A DNA stretch of 64,000 bases from Sphingobacterium alkalisoli (lineage in GTDB: Bacteria > Bacteroidota > Bacteroidia > Sphingobacteriales > Sphingobacteriaceae): the NCBI RefSeq assembly GCF_005049105.1, contig NZ_SUKA01000001.1, forward strand, positions 1,454,169 through 1,518,168. The letters run 5' to 3'. The number at the start of each line of letters is the position of its first letter. The first letter of the stretch is position 1. Of the stretch, positions 28,175 through 36,874 are shown one piece after another. Both the position numbers and the translations under genes were made by a program. The notes under the pieces are model-generated. The model was not told the origin of the DNA, did no database searches, and saw only the letters and a list, made by a program, of their open reading frames with translations.

Positions 28175-28531
28175 ATGAAATCAGAAGAATTTATTAAAAG
28201 TATAAAAGTTGTCGTTTCTCAGGGAGCAATAAATGATGTTTTGGAGAGTCTTTCTGATCCTCCTGGAAGGAAACCCAATAACGAATTAGTGGAAATTTCT
28301 AATTGGTATAATAGCTTAGATCAGGAAGGGAAATCTTTTATAAAAAAAATAGTGGAGATGGGAGTGGATACAAGTATGTTCGGTTTTTTGTGTGTGCTTG
28401 ATGGAGTTCGGGTAATTGAGAGTACTATAGACAAAGGAAATTTTGAACTTTATTATGCTAAGGGCAAATCCACTACCTTATTAAACGATCCTCAGGAGGA
28501 ATATCTTCATGATATTTATAATGCGCTATAA
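28175..28531 (+). CDS. Candidate immunity protein for the RHS toxin
   Basis: This 118-residue soluble acidic protein has no signal peptide and begins MKSEEFIKSIKVVVSQGAIN. Later it reads FGFLCVLDGVRVIESTIDKG. It starts 12 bases after the stop of the RHS protein, exactly where polymorphic toxin systems place immunity genes. The family is not certain from sequence alone; the toxin-inhibitor role is inferred from position and size. Confidence 0.65.
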   Translation: MKSEEFIKSIKVVVSQGAINDVLESLSDPPGRKPNNELVEISNWYNSLDQEGKSFIKKIVEMGVDTSMFGFLCVLDGVRVIESTIDKGNFELYYAKGKSTTLLNDPQEEYLHDIYNAL

Positions 28532-28840
28532 ATATCGTGGTGAAGGCCCTTGGGATCCTTTAGGCGAAGGAACGAGCCTAGATCAAGTTATCCATCTTCC
28601 AATACGTATTTCTGAGAAGGTAAAATTATCTTGGATTCTTTGTTTGAATTTGGATAATAGTTTTAATGAAAATTATGACTATCATTCTTATAGTGCTAGC
28701 TTATCTGATTCGGAGGTACCGGGGAGGTGTATAACAATTTTCCGAAGGTATACTTCTTAGTAGGTGAATATAGGGAATTGCGTTGTTATCAAGTGTCCGA
28801 TTCAAGTTCAATAAAGGTAGATAACATTCATGTCAACTAA
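28521..28840 (+). pseudogene. Small gene of the toxin/immunity region broken by one frameshift
   Basis: One frame from ATG 28521 (MRYKYRGEGPWDPLGEGTSL) runs through YDYHSYSASLSDSE and then loses protein-like character. Another frame (shifted by -1) takes over near 28710-28730, in a G-rich stretch, and reads NNFPKVYFLVGEYRELRCYQ up to TAA at 28838. Joined, they would make a protein of about 105 residues. A one-base deletion or a sequencing error in the G-run would explain this. It overlaps the end of the upstream immunity gene by 11 bases. It may be a second immunity or orphan protein. Confidence 0.45.
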
Positions 28841-29003
28841 ATAGTCATATTTTAACCCAATACGAGTCTTCCTACGGGAAAATTGTTTTAATAGGCAGAA
28901 GAATGGGAGATCATGAAATAGGTTGATATTTTTTTGTAGTCCATAGTTGTAAAGTTTTTATTTTTAGTTTAATCTAAACCACACAGCTTTTTATATGTCA
29001 TAA

Positions 29004-29339
29004 TCTGTTATTTCGAGGAAATATGATGTAATTCTAGAGTAACATCACGTTAATATTACAAATACCAACGTTATTTTGAAATACAACAGCGTAAATTTCT
29101 TTAATATTAACGTTAAATCTTTTCTTAATTACGATATTATAAAATATAAATACGTTATAATATAAGATATAAACGTTAATACATATTAAAGTAACTTAAT
29201 AGTAATTCTACTTTACGTAATTATTTGATAGAATAACCGTATAGCGTTCTTTGAAAGCGTTAATTTGATGTATTGCAACGTTATATTGTATCATAATTAC
29301 ATCTATCTAATTTAAAGTACCGTTATTCTGATATGAGCC
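29004..29339. repeat. AT-rich array with a 21-bp period and ACGTTA core
   Basis: About 16 units of exactly 21 bp share the core [AT]ACGTTAAT in an otherwise AT-only background. Of the 13 CG dinucleotides between 29041 and 29330, eleven fall in one 21-bp phase: 29048, 29069, 29090, 29111, 29132, 29153, 29174, 29216, 29258, 29279 and 29321. Remaining units carry one-base variants (AACTTA, TACATC, CTGTTA). Twenty-one bases equal two helical turns and also seven codons. Translated on the minus strand, seven consecutive units are open and end mostly in NV, so a decayed heptad-repeat gene is an alternative to a protein-binding array. Confidence 0.8.
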
Positions 29340-29384
29340 TGAACAAAATAATTGGTACATTTTTATTGAATGAGCCACAAGATT

Positions 29385-29550
29385 ATGAGCAAGGGTAAAT
29401 ATAATGTCGAACGCTTTAAGGATGAAGCGATGCAAAGCCTTTAGGAAACGAGAAAAGGTGAGGGACAGATAGGATTTTTGCACCTATGATGAAGCACTTA
29501 TTGGAAATAATGTGGGAAAACGTAATCTACGCACTAAAAAGGAAACTAAA
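29385..29550 (+). pseudogene. Remnant of an IS256-family transposase N-terminus
   Basis: The plus strand reads MSKGKYNVERFKDEAMQSL, then a stop, then GEGQIGF, a frameshift, and PMMKHLLEIMWENVIYAL. The order FKDEAM ... (F)APMMKHLLE matches the start of mutator/IS256 transposases. Two disruptions and the loss of the DDE domain make it nonfunctional. No inverted repeat ends were found. The fragment supports the view that 28.5-29.6 kb is a site of past insertion. Confidence 0.5.
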
Positions 29551-29593
29551 GAAACTAAAAGAAGCCCGCTAGTTGCGGGCTTCTTTTAGTTTC
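29551..29593. terminator. Bidirectional terminator with 19-bp perfect stem
   Basis: Bases 29551-29569 pair perfectly with 29575-29593 around TAGTT. The GC-rich top GAAGCCCGC/GCGGGCTTC sits on a TTTTAG/CTAAAA base. The right arm includes the stop codon of the minus-strand lipoprotein gene. Confidence 0.85.
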
Positions 29594-30008
29594 CACCATT
29601 GTCAGCATCTGTTAATGTGATTTTGACAACAATAGGTCTGTCGATATCATCGGCCTCTGGTGATCTAGTCTCAGCAAATATCGTCACCAAACCAACTTGA
29701 TAACTGAATGAATAATGGGTCTCCCTGATAGTGGCAGGTATTGCATCAAATGCGGTACTGCTATTTGCAAATTCCAACGCAACTTGTGTCGTACCAAAAT
29801 TATAATATTGGGCGTCCAATTCCGGAAATGGAATATCAACAGCATAAACACCTGAACCTACTCCGTCTTCTACCCAGTCACCCGGTTGGATCGTATGTGT
29901 ATATGTTATACCTGGTAAGAAATTGTTCGTAATGTATTCTTTAGTACAGGAATTTAACGTTAGCAAAGAAATACTGCCTATGGCGAGAGCGAGTAATATT
30001 TTTTTCAT
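29586..30008 (-). CDS. Small lipoprotein of unknown function
   Basis: This 140-residue protein has a lipoprotein signal (LLALAIGSISLLTLNSC, lipobox LNSC) and a mature beta-rich domain (YTHTIQPGDWVEDGVGSGV). It is probably anchored to the inner or outer membrane. No family was recognised. It is a single gene with a terminator overlapping its stop. Confidence 0.75.
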   Translation of the reverse strand: MKKILLALAIGSISLLTLNSCTKEYITNNFLPGITYTHTIQPGDWVEDGVGSGVYAVDIPFPELDAQYYNFGTTQVALEFANSSTAFDAIPATIRETHYSFSYQVGLVTIFAETRSPEADDIDRPIVVKITLTDADNGGN

Positions 30009-30190
30009 GGGATCAATTGTTAAGTTAGTAAAATATTGTGTTTTAATAATTTTATGACCTGATAAATTGTTGTTGGTTTAATCATAGCAAATATATTGCC
30101 ATAAAAAACCTTCATGATGTTCGGGTAATGCAACTATCAAAGTTCTTAATGGCTAGTGGGCCAAGCGTAACGAACTCAAAGATACCTTCA

Positions 30191-30228
30191 AAAAAAAGGT
30201 CAATCCGAATTCGGGTTGACCTTTTTTT
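30191..30228. terminator. Bidirectional terminator
   Basis: GGTCAAtCCG/CGGgTTGACC (30198-30221) forms a stem with a single mismatch, between an A-run and a T-run. It ends the minus-strand gene that stops at 30248. Confidence 0.85.
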
Positions 30229-30247
30229 GATAGTTTATACTTGTATG

Positions 30248-31060
30248 CTATTCAGCCGCAAGATTAATTTTCCGCTCAACGGAAACATTGTCGCCTGTAA
30301 GTGCGTTACCATCTTTATCCACTAAAGACAATTTCACATTTGTTTCGCCCATAGGAAGATTTAAAACTTCATAGGGTGTCCATTGATCTAATGTGAAATC
30401 CTGACCATTTATTGTAGCCTTTACTTTGTTTGCATCCGCTCCTAAAGACGTATTAACGACGAAGAAATCTAACAGCAATGTTTTCGTGTCTGCTCCTTTG
30501 TAATCGCCTTTTGGACGGCTATAGAATAATGACGCTTCGGTGGGAGTCGGTAACTCTTCTATTTTGCCTTCGCCATTTACTTTAAATTTAATCAATTTAG
30601 AGGCTTCAGGTGTTTTAATCGACTCGTGGAATGACCTCGATAAAAAGGACAATAGATAGTGCTCTGAATTAACCGCTACGGTATGCGTATGCTCTGGTTT
30701 ATAAAGTGCGACATAGGGCTTATTGTCTAAGATGAAATGGATGTGTTGCCCCTCATGCGAATTCGCCATATGATGGTCGTGCTCCGTCTGCTCGGTTAAT
30801 TTGAAGTTCTGTACATCATATTTTACCGTGATATTCGCAGAATCACTGCCGGACTTCTCCGAGGTAATGGACGCAATTTTCAGCGTAGCACCGGGAAATT
30901 CCTTTGCATGCGCAAGGGGATTGACTGCTACGGTGCCTGCCGTATCAGATAAAGCGGTTGAATCTTGGACTTCACCATCTGTATTTTTTGTCGTGTTATT
31001 GCAGGATACAATTGTTGCAGAGATAGCTAAAATTGCCAATGTGGATTTCAATGTTTTCAT
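30248..31060 (-). CDS. Lipoprotein, phosphopeptide-binding-protein-like
   Basis: This 270-residue protein has a lipobox (LAISATIVSC) and a mature region with histidine-rich EQTEHDHHMANSHEGQHIHF, then KPYVALYKPEHTHTV and PMGETNVKLSLVDKDGNAL. Bacteroidetes proteins with this layout are often labelled phosphopeptide-binding proteins, and the DUF4399-like H-x-H pattern could bind metal. The actual ligand is unknown. It lies 97 bases downstream of the hemL stop on the same strand and is probably separately regulated. Confidence 0.65.
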   Translation of the reverse strand: MKTLKSTLAILAISATIVSCNNTTKNTDGEVQDSTALSDTAGTVAVNPLAHAKEFPGATLKIASITSEKSGSDSANITVKYDVQNFKLTEQTEHDHHMANSHEGQHIHFILDNKPYVALYKPEHTHTVAVNSEHYLLSFLSRSFHESIKTPEASKLIKFKVNGEGKIEELPTPTEASLFYSRPKGDYKGADTKTLLLDFFVVNTSLGADANKVKATINGQDFTLDQWTPYEVLNLPMGETNVKLSLVDKDGNALTGDNVSVERKINLAAE

Positions 31061-31157
31061 ATTAATTCTATAGATTAAAGATTCTCATTAACCCTTTTAA
31101 CAGCTAAATTGAATTTTTGTTTTATCTAATTGTCTATTGATAAGTTTAATGCTTTTG

Positions 31158-32471
31158 TTATACGAATACTGCTTCTAATGCTTCTCGAATAGCAAAATGT
31201 GTGGTTTCCAGATCTTCCGGTGTATGGGCAGCAGATATAAAACCGACTTCATAACCTGAAGGACCAAAATAGATACCTCGGTTTAACAATTCTCGGTGCA
31301 TCACTTTATATTTTTCCATTGATGATGGATCTATTTGATCAGCACGCTGAATCTTTTTATCGGTAGCAAATGCAAACCAGAATATAGAGCCGATGGTAAA
31401 AATTGAAACAGGATAATTCTTTTCGCGTATAAAATCACGGATACGTGAGACAAACGTAGACGTCGTCTCCTCTAATTTTTCGTAGAATCCGGGTTGTGAC
31501 AGGATCGTAAGTGTTGCTATTCCTGCAGCCATGGCAACTGGATTGCCAGACAATGTGCCCGCTTGGTAAACACCGCCATCTGGAGAAATGTATCCCATGA
31601 TATCATTAGAAGCACCATAGGCTCCTACAGGCATTCCTCCTCCAATAATCTTGCCGTAGGTCAATATATCCGGCTGGACATCGTAATGCTTTGCGGCGCC
31701 TTCAAACCCTAATCGGAAGCCCGTAATCACTTCGTCAAAGATCAATAATGAACCATTCGATGTAGTGATATCTCTTAAATACTGTATGTAGGCTTTGTCT
31801 TGGATGAGTAGGCCGTTGTTAGCAGGTATACCTTCGATGATAACGGCCGCGATCTGGCCTTCAAAATCTGAGAATACTTTATCCAGCGCAGCGATATCAT
31901 TTAATGCGATAACGATTGTTTCATCGGCGAAAGCTTTCGGAACACCCGCAGAGGATGTTTCTCCAAATGTGACCAGTCCGGATCCTGCTTTTACCAATAG
32001 GGAATCTGAGTGACCGTGGTAACAGCCTTCAAATTTAACGATCTTATCGCGCTTCGTATATCCGCGGGCCAGACGGATAGCCGACATGACAGCTTCCGTG
32101 CCAGAGCTGACGAAACGAATCTTATCGACGTATCGATTATTGGATATAATTAGTTCGGCTAAGGTATTCTCTAGTTGGGTTGGCGCCCCAAAACTCAACC
32201 CTTTATGCAGTTGTGCTGAAACAGCCTCGCGGATTTCGATATTGTTGTGTCCTAAAATTAAAGGTCCCCATGAACAGCAATAATCGATAAATTCATTGCC
32301 ATCGGCATCCCATAAGTGTGCCTTATCGCCACGCTCGATAAAAAGTGGAGTGCCATAGACAGATTTAAATGCACGGACGGGGGAATTTACGCCTCCAGGA
32401 AAATAGTTTTTAGCTTTTTCGTATAGCGTTGCTGATTTAACCCGTGAAATATCGGGTACTTGATTTGTCAT
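31158..32471 (-). CDS. hemL: Glutamate-1-semialdehyde 2,1-aminomutase
   Basis: HemL converts glutamate-1-semialdehyde to 5-aminolevulinate using PLP. The 437-residue protein has NSPVRAFKSVYGTP, RFVSSGTEAVMSAIRLARGYT, the VKFEGCYHGHSDSLL region, LIFDEVITGFR and the PLP lysine in YGKIIGGGMPVGAYG. It is the last gene of the hemCD-hemB-hemL cluster, 24 bases after hemB, and follows the C5 route that begins with hemA. Confidence 0.97.
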   Translation of the reverse strand: MTNQVPDISRVKSATLYEKAKNYFPGGVNSPVRAFKSVYGTPLFIERGDKAHLWDADGNEFIDYCCSWGPLILGHNNIEIREAVSAQLHKGLSFGAPTQLENTLAELIISNNRYVDKIRFVSSGTEAVMSAIRLARGYTKRDKIVKFEGCYHGHSDSLLVKAGSGLVTFGETSSAGVPKAFADETIVIALNDIAALDKVFSDFEGQIAAVIIEGIPANNGLLIQDKAYIQYLRDITTSNGSLLIFDEVITGFRLGFEGAAKHYDVQPDILTYGKIIGGGMPVGAYGASNDIMGYISPDGGVYQAGTLSGNPVAMAAGIATLTILSQPGFYEKLEETTSTFVSRIRDFIREKNYPVSIFTIGSIFWFAFATDKKIQRADQIDPSSMEKYKVMHRELLNRGIYFGPSGYEVGFISAAHTPEDLETTHFAIREALEAVFV

Positions 32472-32495
32472 ATCTATTTATTTAAAACAGGTGAT

Positions 32496-33467
32496 TTATT
32501 TCAACCAACCTTTTTCCAATACTTCTTTCGCATGATAGGTGAGAATGGCGGTAGCTCCGGCACGACGGAAGCTGAGCAACGTTTCTACGATGGCACTTTC
32601 CTGCAACCAGCCATTTTGAATAGCTGCTTTAAGCATTGCATATTCTCCTGATACATTATAGGCAGCAATAGGAAGATCGAAATTGTCGTGTAGTAGCTTG
32701 ATGATGTCCAAATAGGGTAGACCAGGTTTTACCATTAAAAAATCTGCCCCTTCCTCTACATCCAATCGAGCTTCAATTAATGCTTCACGTGTATTTGCGG
32801 GATTCATCTGGTATGTTTTTTTGTCTCCCTTTTTAGGAGCGGAGCCGAGTGCATCGCGGAATGGACCATAAAATGAGGATGCGTATTTGGCGGTATAGGA
32901 CATCAGTGAAACGTTGGTAAAACCATTTTCATCTAATACATTACGAATAAAACCGATGCGTCCATCCATCATATCCGAAGGTGCAATGATATCGGCGCCC
33001 GCTTGGGCATGTGCCAATGCCATTTTTCCTAATACAACCAATGTCTCATCGTTTAATATCTCGCCATTCTCAACGATACCATCGTGACCATCTGAACTAT
33101 AGGGGTCCAGTGCGACGTCGGTAACGACACAGGCCTCAGGAAAGTGCTTTTTTACAGCTTCAATCGCTCTTAAATAAAGGGTTCCTTCACGGTAGCTTTC
33201 CGTAGCAAATTTGTCTTTTAGCGACTCTTCTACGGCGGGAAATATATCAAAAGTAGTTAGACCTAATTTCAGGCAACTTTCGATTTCACGTAATAGGTTA
33301 TCAATAGAATGACGATATATTCCAGGCATTGATGACACTTCCGTTTTTTGATTTTCGCCTTCCACAATGAAGAGTGGGAAAATCAAATTGGAAGGTAACA
33401 AATAAGTCTCCTGTATCATGTTGCGGATGACAGCAGATTTTCTATTTCTTCTTGGTCGTTGTAACAT
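32496..33467 (-). CDS. hemB: Porphobilinogen synthase
   Basis: HemB joins two 5-aminolevulinate molecules into porphobilinogen. The 323-residue protein has active-site lysines in SYTAKYASSFYGPFRDA and FLMVKPGLPYLDII. The metal-site stretch reads DVALDPYSSDGHDG, without the three cysteines of zinc enzymes, so this is the cysteine-free (Mg/K-type) form. It sits between hemCD (33 bases upstream) and hemL. Confidence 0.97.
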   Translation of the reverse strand: MLQRPRRNRKSAVIRNMIQETYLLPSNLIFPLFIVEGENQKTEVSSMPGIYRHSIDNLLREIESCLKLGLTTFDIFPAVEESLKDKFATESYREGTLYLRAIEAVKKHFPEACVVTDVALDPYSSDGHDGIVENGEILNDETLVVLGKMALAHAQAGADIIAPSDMMDGRIGFIRNVLDENGFTNVSLMSYTAKYASSFYGPFRDALGSAPKKGDKKTYQMNPANTREALIEARLDVEEGADFLMVKPGLPYLDIIKLLHDNFDLPIAAYNVSGEYAMLKAAIQNGWLQESAIVETLLSFRRAGATAILTYHAKEVLEKGWLK

Positions 33468-33500
33468 ATTATTAGTTATTTAGATCCCTAATCTTTGTCC

Positions 33501-35090
33501 CTATTTGTAGTCTAGACCAAATATGGCTTCCGCCAGACCGATTTCATCCGGTGTGAAGGGCAACGAATAAGTTAATCCCATTGAGGCAATAGCAGCAGCC
33601 GTAGAATGCCCGATGCAGATGATTTTTTGACCGGGATCGACTAAGTTTTCCTGGAAATAAGCCTCTACGTTGCTTGGACTGGTAAATATCAATACGTCTG
33701 CATTTGATTTATCTACATTTTCGGCAAGTACCGTTTCGTAAATAGGGACGTCGATTACTTTGGTGTTTTCCGTAAGTTCTTTTTGAATCGTTTGCAAGGA
33801 TCCTTCAGCACGTGGAATCAATACCGTTTGCCCATCCACGAGTTTGGCGAATTCTTTAGCGATAGCCTCTGTCTTGATTCCTAAATTATCACCGGAAAAA
33901 TCTGCTATACGATTGTATTTACGTAAGGCATCTTCGGAACCGCGACCCAGAACAGCAATCTTTGTTTTCTTTAACACCAAAGGTTCTAATTTGAAAAAGT
34001 GCTCGATGGCATTTTTACTGTTGAAGAATATCCAATCAGCTCGTTTTAGGATAAAGGAGTCCAACTTGTTAATAGTAGGATAAATTTTGATTAGCGAACG
34101 ATCATCAATGGCGATACGGTGTTTTGTCAGCCATCTCGCCAGATATGAATTCTCATCTAGATCCCTGGTGATGAATACGCTTGAAGGCATCTTTCTGTCT
34201 TTTCCAAATTTTGAAAAAATGAGTTCCGCTAGACCTTCTGTCGTGTCTGATTGTATAAAAAAACGATCTGGGAAGTCTTCATTGTCGTCCGCGATGGATG
34301 TCCATGTTTCATATTTACCTTCATTTTTTCGGCAGTAAGAGCCCAATGGAGCATGACAACCTCCATCAAACAGATTTAAAACCTTACGCTCAACAGCGAT
34401 CGTTTCTGCGACTTCGTTATTGTGTATCTTTTGAAGAATAGCAAATAAATCCTGATCGGCTTCGCGGATCTGAATAGCCAGTACGCCTTGTGCCGGCGCT
34501 GGAATGAGCTCTACCGGAGAAATCTCTTCAATGTGGAAATCGGAAAGATCCATTTCGATCCGGGCGACACCTGCTTTAGCTAAGACAATTGCATCATATT
34601 TTTCGTCCCGTAATTTCTGAATACGCGTTTGTAGGTTCCCTCTAAGATCTGTAAACTCTAGATCAGGTCTTAATGACAATAGTTGAGCTTTACGACGATT
34701 GGAAGAGGTGCCGACACTTGCATTGTGCTTTAGCGAAAGCCGTTTCTTTATATCGACACAGTCTTTGTGAATGATCAAAAGTTCGGAGGCATCTTCTCGT
34801 TCAGATACTGCTGCAATAATGAGCCCTGGCGGATTTACCGTCGGTAAATCTTTATGTGAATGTACAGCAAGATCAATCTGCGCATTCAGTAATTCTTCTT
34901 CGAGTTCTTTGGTGAAGAATCCTTTGCCTTCCAGTTTGTCCAATCGGAGGTGCTGAATAATGTCACCTTGGGTTTTAATAATTTTTAATTCGACTTCGAT
35001 TCCAATTTCTGCTAATCTATCTTTTACGAAGTTGGCTTGCCATAGTGCTAGTTGACTGCCTCGGGTACCAATTATTAATTTTCTGCTCAC
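33501..35090 (-). CDS. hemC: Fused hydroxymethylbilane synthase / uroporphyrinogen-III synthase
   Basis: The N-terminal ~300 residues are HemC: KLIIGTRGSQLALWQ, AVHSHKDLPT, LRGNLQTRIQKL and the dipyrromethane cofactor cysteine in GGCHAPLGSY. The remaining ~230 residues are HemD-like: SVFITRDLDENSYLARWL, DWIFFNSKNAIEHFF, VLIPRAEGS and DVLIFTSPSNVEAYF. One protein would therefore take porphobilinogen to uroporphyrinogen III. The start is GTG 35090; the open frame reaches TTG 35126, but that codon lies in a TACCTTTG promoter box. Confidence 0.93.
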   Translation of the reverse strand: MSRKLIIGTRGSQLALWQANFVKDRLAEIGIEVELKIIKTQGDIIQHLRLDKLEGKGFFTKELEEELLNAQIDLAVHSHKDLPTVNPPGLIIAAVSEREDASELLIIHKDCVDIKKRLSLKHNASVGTSSNRRKAQLLSLRPDLEFTDLRGNLQTRIQKLRDEKYDAIVLAKAGVARIEMDLSDFHIEEISPVELIPAPAQGVLAIQIREADQDLFAILQKIHNNEVAETIAVERKVLNLFDGGCHAPLGSYCRKNEGKYETWTSIADDNEDFPDRFFIQSDTTEGLAELIFSKFGKDRKMPSSVFITRDLDENSYLARWLTKHRIAIDDRSLIKIYPTINKLDSFILKRADWIFFNSKNAIEHFFKLEPLVLKKTKIAVLGRGSEDALRKYNRIADFSGDNLGIKTEAIAKEFAKLVDGQTVLIPRAEGSLQTIQKELTENTKVIDVPIYETVLAENVDKSNADVLIFTSPSNVEAYFQENLVDPGQKIICIGHSTAAAIASMGLTYSLPFTPDEIGLAEAIFGLDYK

Positions 35091-35123
35091 TATATTAGAT
35101 TTACGGTAAGAAAAAGCTATCTG

Positions 35124-35131
35124 CAAAGGTA
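35124..35131 (-). promoter_or_regulatory. TAnnTTTG promoter box of the hemCD-hemB-hemL operon
   Basis: TACCTTTG on the minus strand, 34-41 bases before the GTG start of the HemCD gene. It shows that hemCD has its own promoter apart from hemA and settles the start-codon choice. Confidence 0.6.
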
Positions 35132-35263
35132 ACCAAATGAGAGGATAATCTTGCTTTCAAATGAATAATAAGCGTAAACGAATTCGTTCATATTCTCGGA
35201 GAAGTCGCTCAGGTGAGTTTATGCTATATAAAGTACTTTAAGTTAGCGAAATCGCGTTAGCTT

Positions 35264-36505
35264 TTAATTGTTTTCTGTTTCGTTGTTTCTCACCAGAATT
35301 TCTTTAGCCATCACCATGGGAACTTTAATGTATTTTTTTTCCATATAGTTGATCACTTTTTCGAGAACTTCACGAGCCTGAGGGTCTAAGTTGCGCAGGT
35401 CATGTGCAAACACCTCGTTTAGCGCAGTAGCACGTATTTCTTTGATTTTATCGGGCACTTGACGCATAGCCACTTCTACGCGACGTTGTTTGATAAGGGG
35501 AAGGAATTCTTTAATGTTCTCACAGATGATTTTATCCGCGCTTTCTAGTTCGTTATAGCGTTCTTGAATGTTTTTCTCTGCGATAGCTTGAAGACTACTT
35601 ACTTCAATATAGTGAATAGGATAGTCGACTAATACTTGGGCGTCTAAATCATTTGGAATGGCCAAATCGACGATGACTTTTTTGTCCGTTTGTCCATTGA
35701 GCAATGATTGATATAGATCACTGTTAATAATCGCTTCGGGAGCACCTGTACAGGTAATCATGACATCAAATCCGTTCTTGTAGTTTTTTAACTCTGACAG
35801 GGGATATGATTCAGCATTTAGTTCCCGTGCTAATGTACTCGCATTTGCTACCGTACGGTTAAACACAACAAAATTAGAATGTTTATGTTTTTTAAGGTAT
35901 TTAGCTAAATTTTGATTAGTTTCTCCTGAGCCGATAACGAGTATGCGTGGATTTTCAGGTAACTTGGTTTCTTTTAATTTACGATAGGCTAACGAAACAA
36001 CGGAAATGGGATTACGGGAAATGTTGGTAAAAGTGTACACTTCTTTCGCTGTTTTCACTAACCGGTCCATCATAAGACGTAGAAAATCGCCAGTGAATCC
36101 TGAATCGCGGCATTTTTCATATGCTCTTCGTACTTGTGCTAGAATTTCTTTTTCTCCAACAACCAGACTTTCCAAGGAACACGACATCCGGAATAGGTGA
36201 TTGAGCGCCTCTATTCCAGCATAGCGGTTTACCTGGCCTAAATAACAATGAAGTCTTTCTGAAGGAACGCAGAAATTCATCTTATCCATAAAGTTAGCGA
36301 TAAAATCATCGGTTAATTCATGAGCGCCGTAAAAAACAAACTCCACACGATTACATGTAGCGATGTAAAAGATCTCGGGTATATCTAAATTGTTTTTCAG
36401 ATTGATCAATCTGGACTCTAACTCTTCGTTACAGATTACCAAATTGCCCAGGTCTTTTAGGTCAACATGTCGATGTGTAAATGCGATTACTTTTAAGTTC
36501 TTCAA
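35264..36505 (-). CDS. hemA: Glutamyl-tRNA reductase
   Basis: HemA reduces glutamyl-tRNA to glutamate-1-semialdehyde with NADPH, the first committed step of C5 haem synthesis. The 413-residue protein has the catalytic cysteine in YIATCNRVEFVFYG (~C50), SLVVGEKEILAQV, the NADPH-binding GSGETNQNLAKYL and a helical C-terminal dimerisation domain. It is about 137-170 bases from hemCD, on the same strand, with an own TACATTTG box upstream. Confidence 0.97.
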   Translation of the reverse strand: MKNLKVIAFTHRHVDLKDLGNLVICNEELESRLINLKNNLDIPEIFYIATCNRVEFVFYGAHELTDDFIANFMDKMNFCVPSERLHCYLGQVNRYAGIEALNHLFRMSCSLESLVVGEKEILAQVRRAYEKCRDSGFTGDFLRLMMDRLVKTAKEVYTFTNISRNPISVVSLAYRKLKETKLPENPRILVIGSGETNQNLAKYLKKHKHSNFVVFNRTVANASTLARELNAESYPLSELKNYKNGFDVMITCTGAPEAIINSDLYQSLLNGQTDKKVIVDLAIPNDLDAQVLVDYPIHYIEVSSLQAIAEKNIQERYNELESADKIICENIKEFLPLIKQRRVEVAMRQVPDKIKEIRATALNEVFAHDLRNLDPQAREVLEKVINYMEKKYIKVPMVMAKEILVRNNETENN

Positions 36506-36536
36506 TGCTTTTTCTTTCTAGCCCAAATCTTTGATG

Positions 36537-36544
36537 CAAATGTA
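36537..36544 (-). promoter_or_regulatory. TAnnTTTG promoter box of hemA
   Basis: TACATTTG on the minus strand, about 32 bases before the hemA ATG. A TTTTTG lies 23 bases further upstream and could be the -33 element. Confidence 0.5.
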
Positions 36545-36874
36545 GAGCAAAAGCGGGGGTATAATGTCAAAAATCTGTCAAACCAATCAATTTAGAATGT
36601 TTTTAAATAATGTTAAATTATTGTTAATTATTTGTTTTTCAGCGAATTGAAAAACTTGTCTTTTTCATACATGATGACAATCATTTATTCAACCCGAAAA
36701 AGTGTCTTAAGGCATAAAAACCTTTACAATATCGTTAGGGCGTTCCTAAAAGCGACGAAAGTGTCCCGTAGGTGTTTGCTGACTTGTCAAATAATCACTT
36801 TCAGAAAAATAGCGTAGAAACTTTATATTAAATATGGAAGTGATTCTGCATTTTTGTGAAATTAAATTTCAGAA
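36545..36874. other. Intergenic region between hemA and the small membrane gene
   Basis: Apart from the hemA promoter and an AT-rich stretch with repeated GTTAAATTATTGTTAATTAT-like sequence near 36610, I see no gene or RNA. A CATTTTTG sequence about 30 bases before 36875 may serve the next gene. Confidence 0.4.

Noticed and set aside
29004..29339. CRISPR array
   Set aside because: The period is only 21 bp, there are no long identical repeats with unique spacers, and no cas gene is near.
35091..35126. TTG 35126 as the HemCD start
   Set aside because: It overlaps the TACCTTTG box; GTG 35090 gives the normal HemC N-terminus.
36632..36817. 61-codon plus-strand frame upstream of the small membrane gene
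   Set aside because: Low-complexity, no ribosome binding site and no family resemblance; treated as intergenic.
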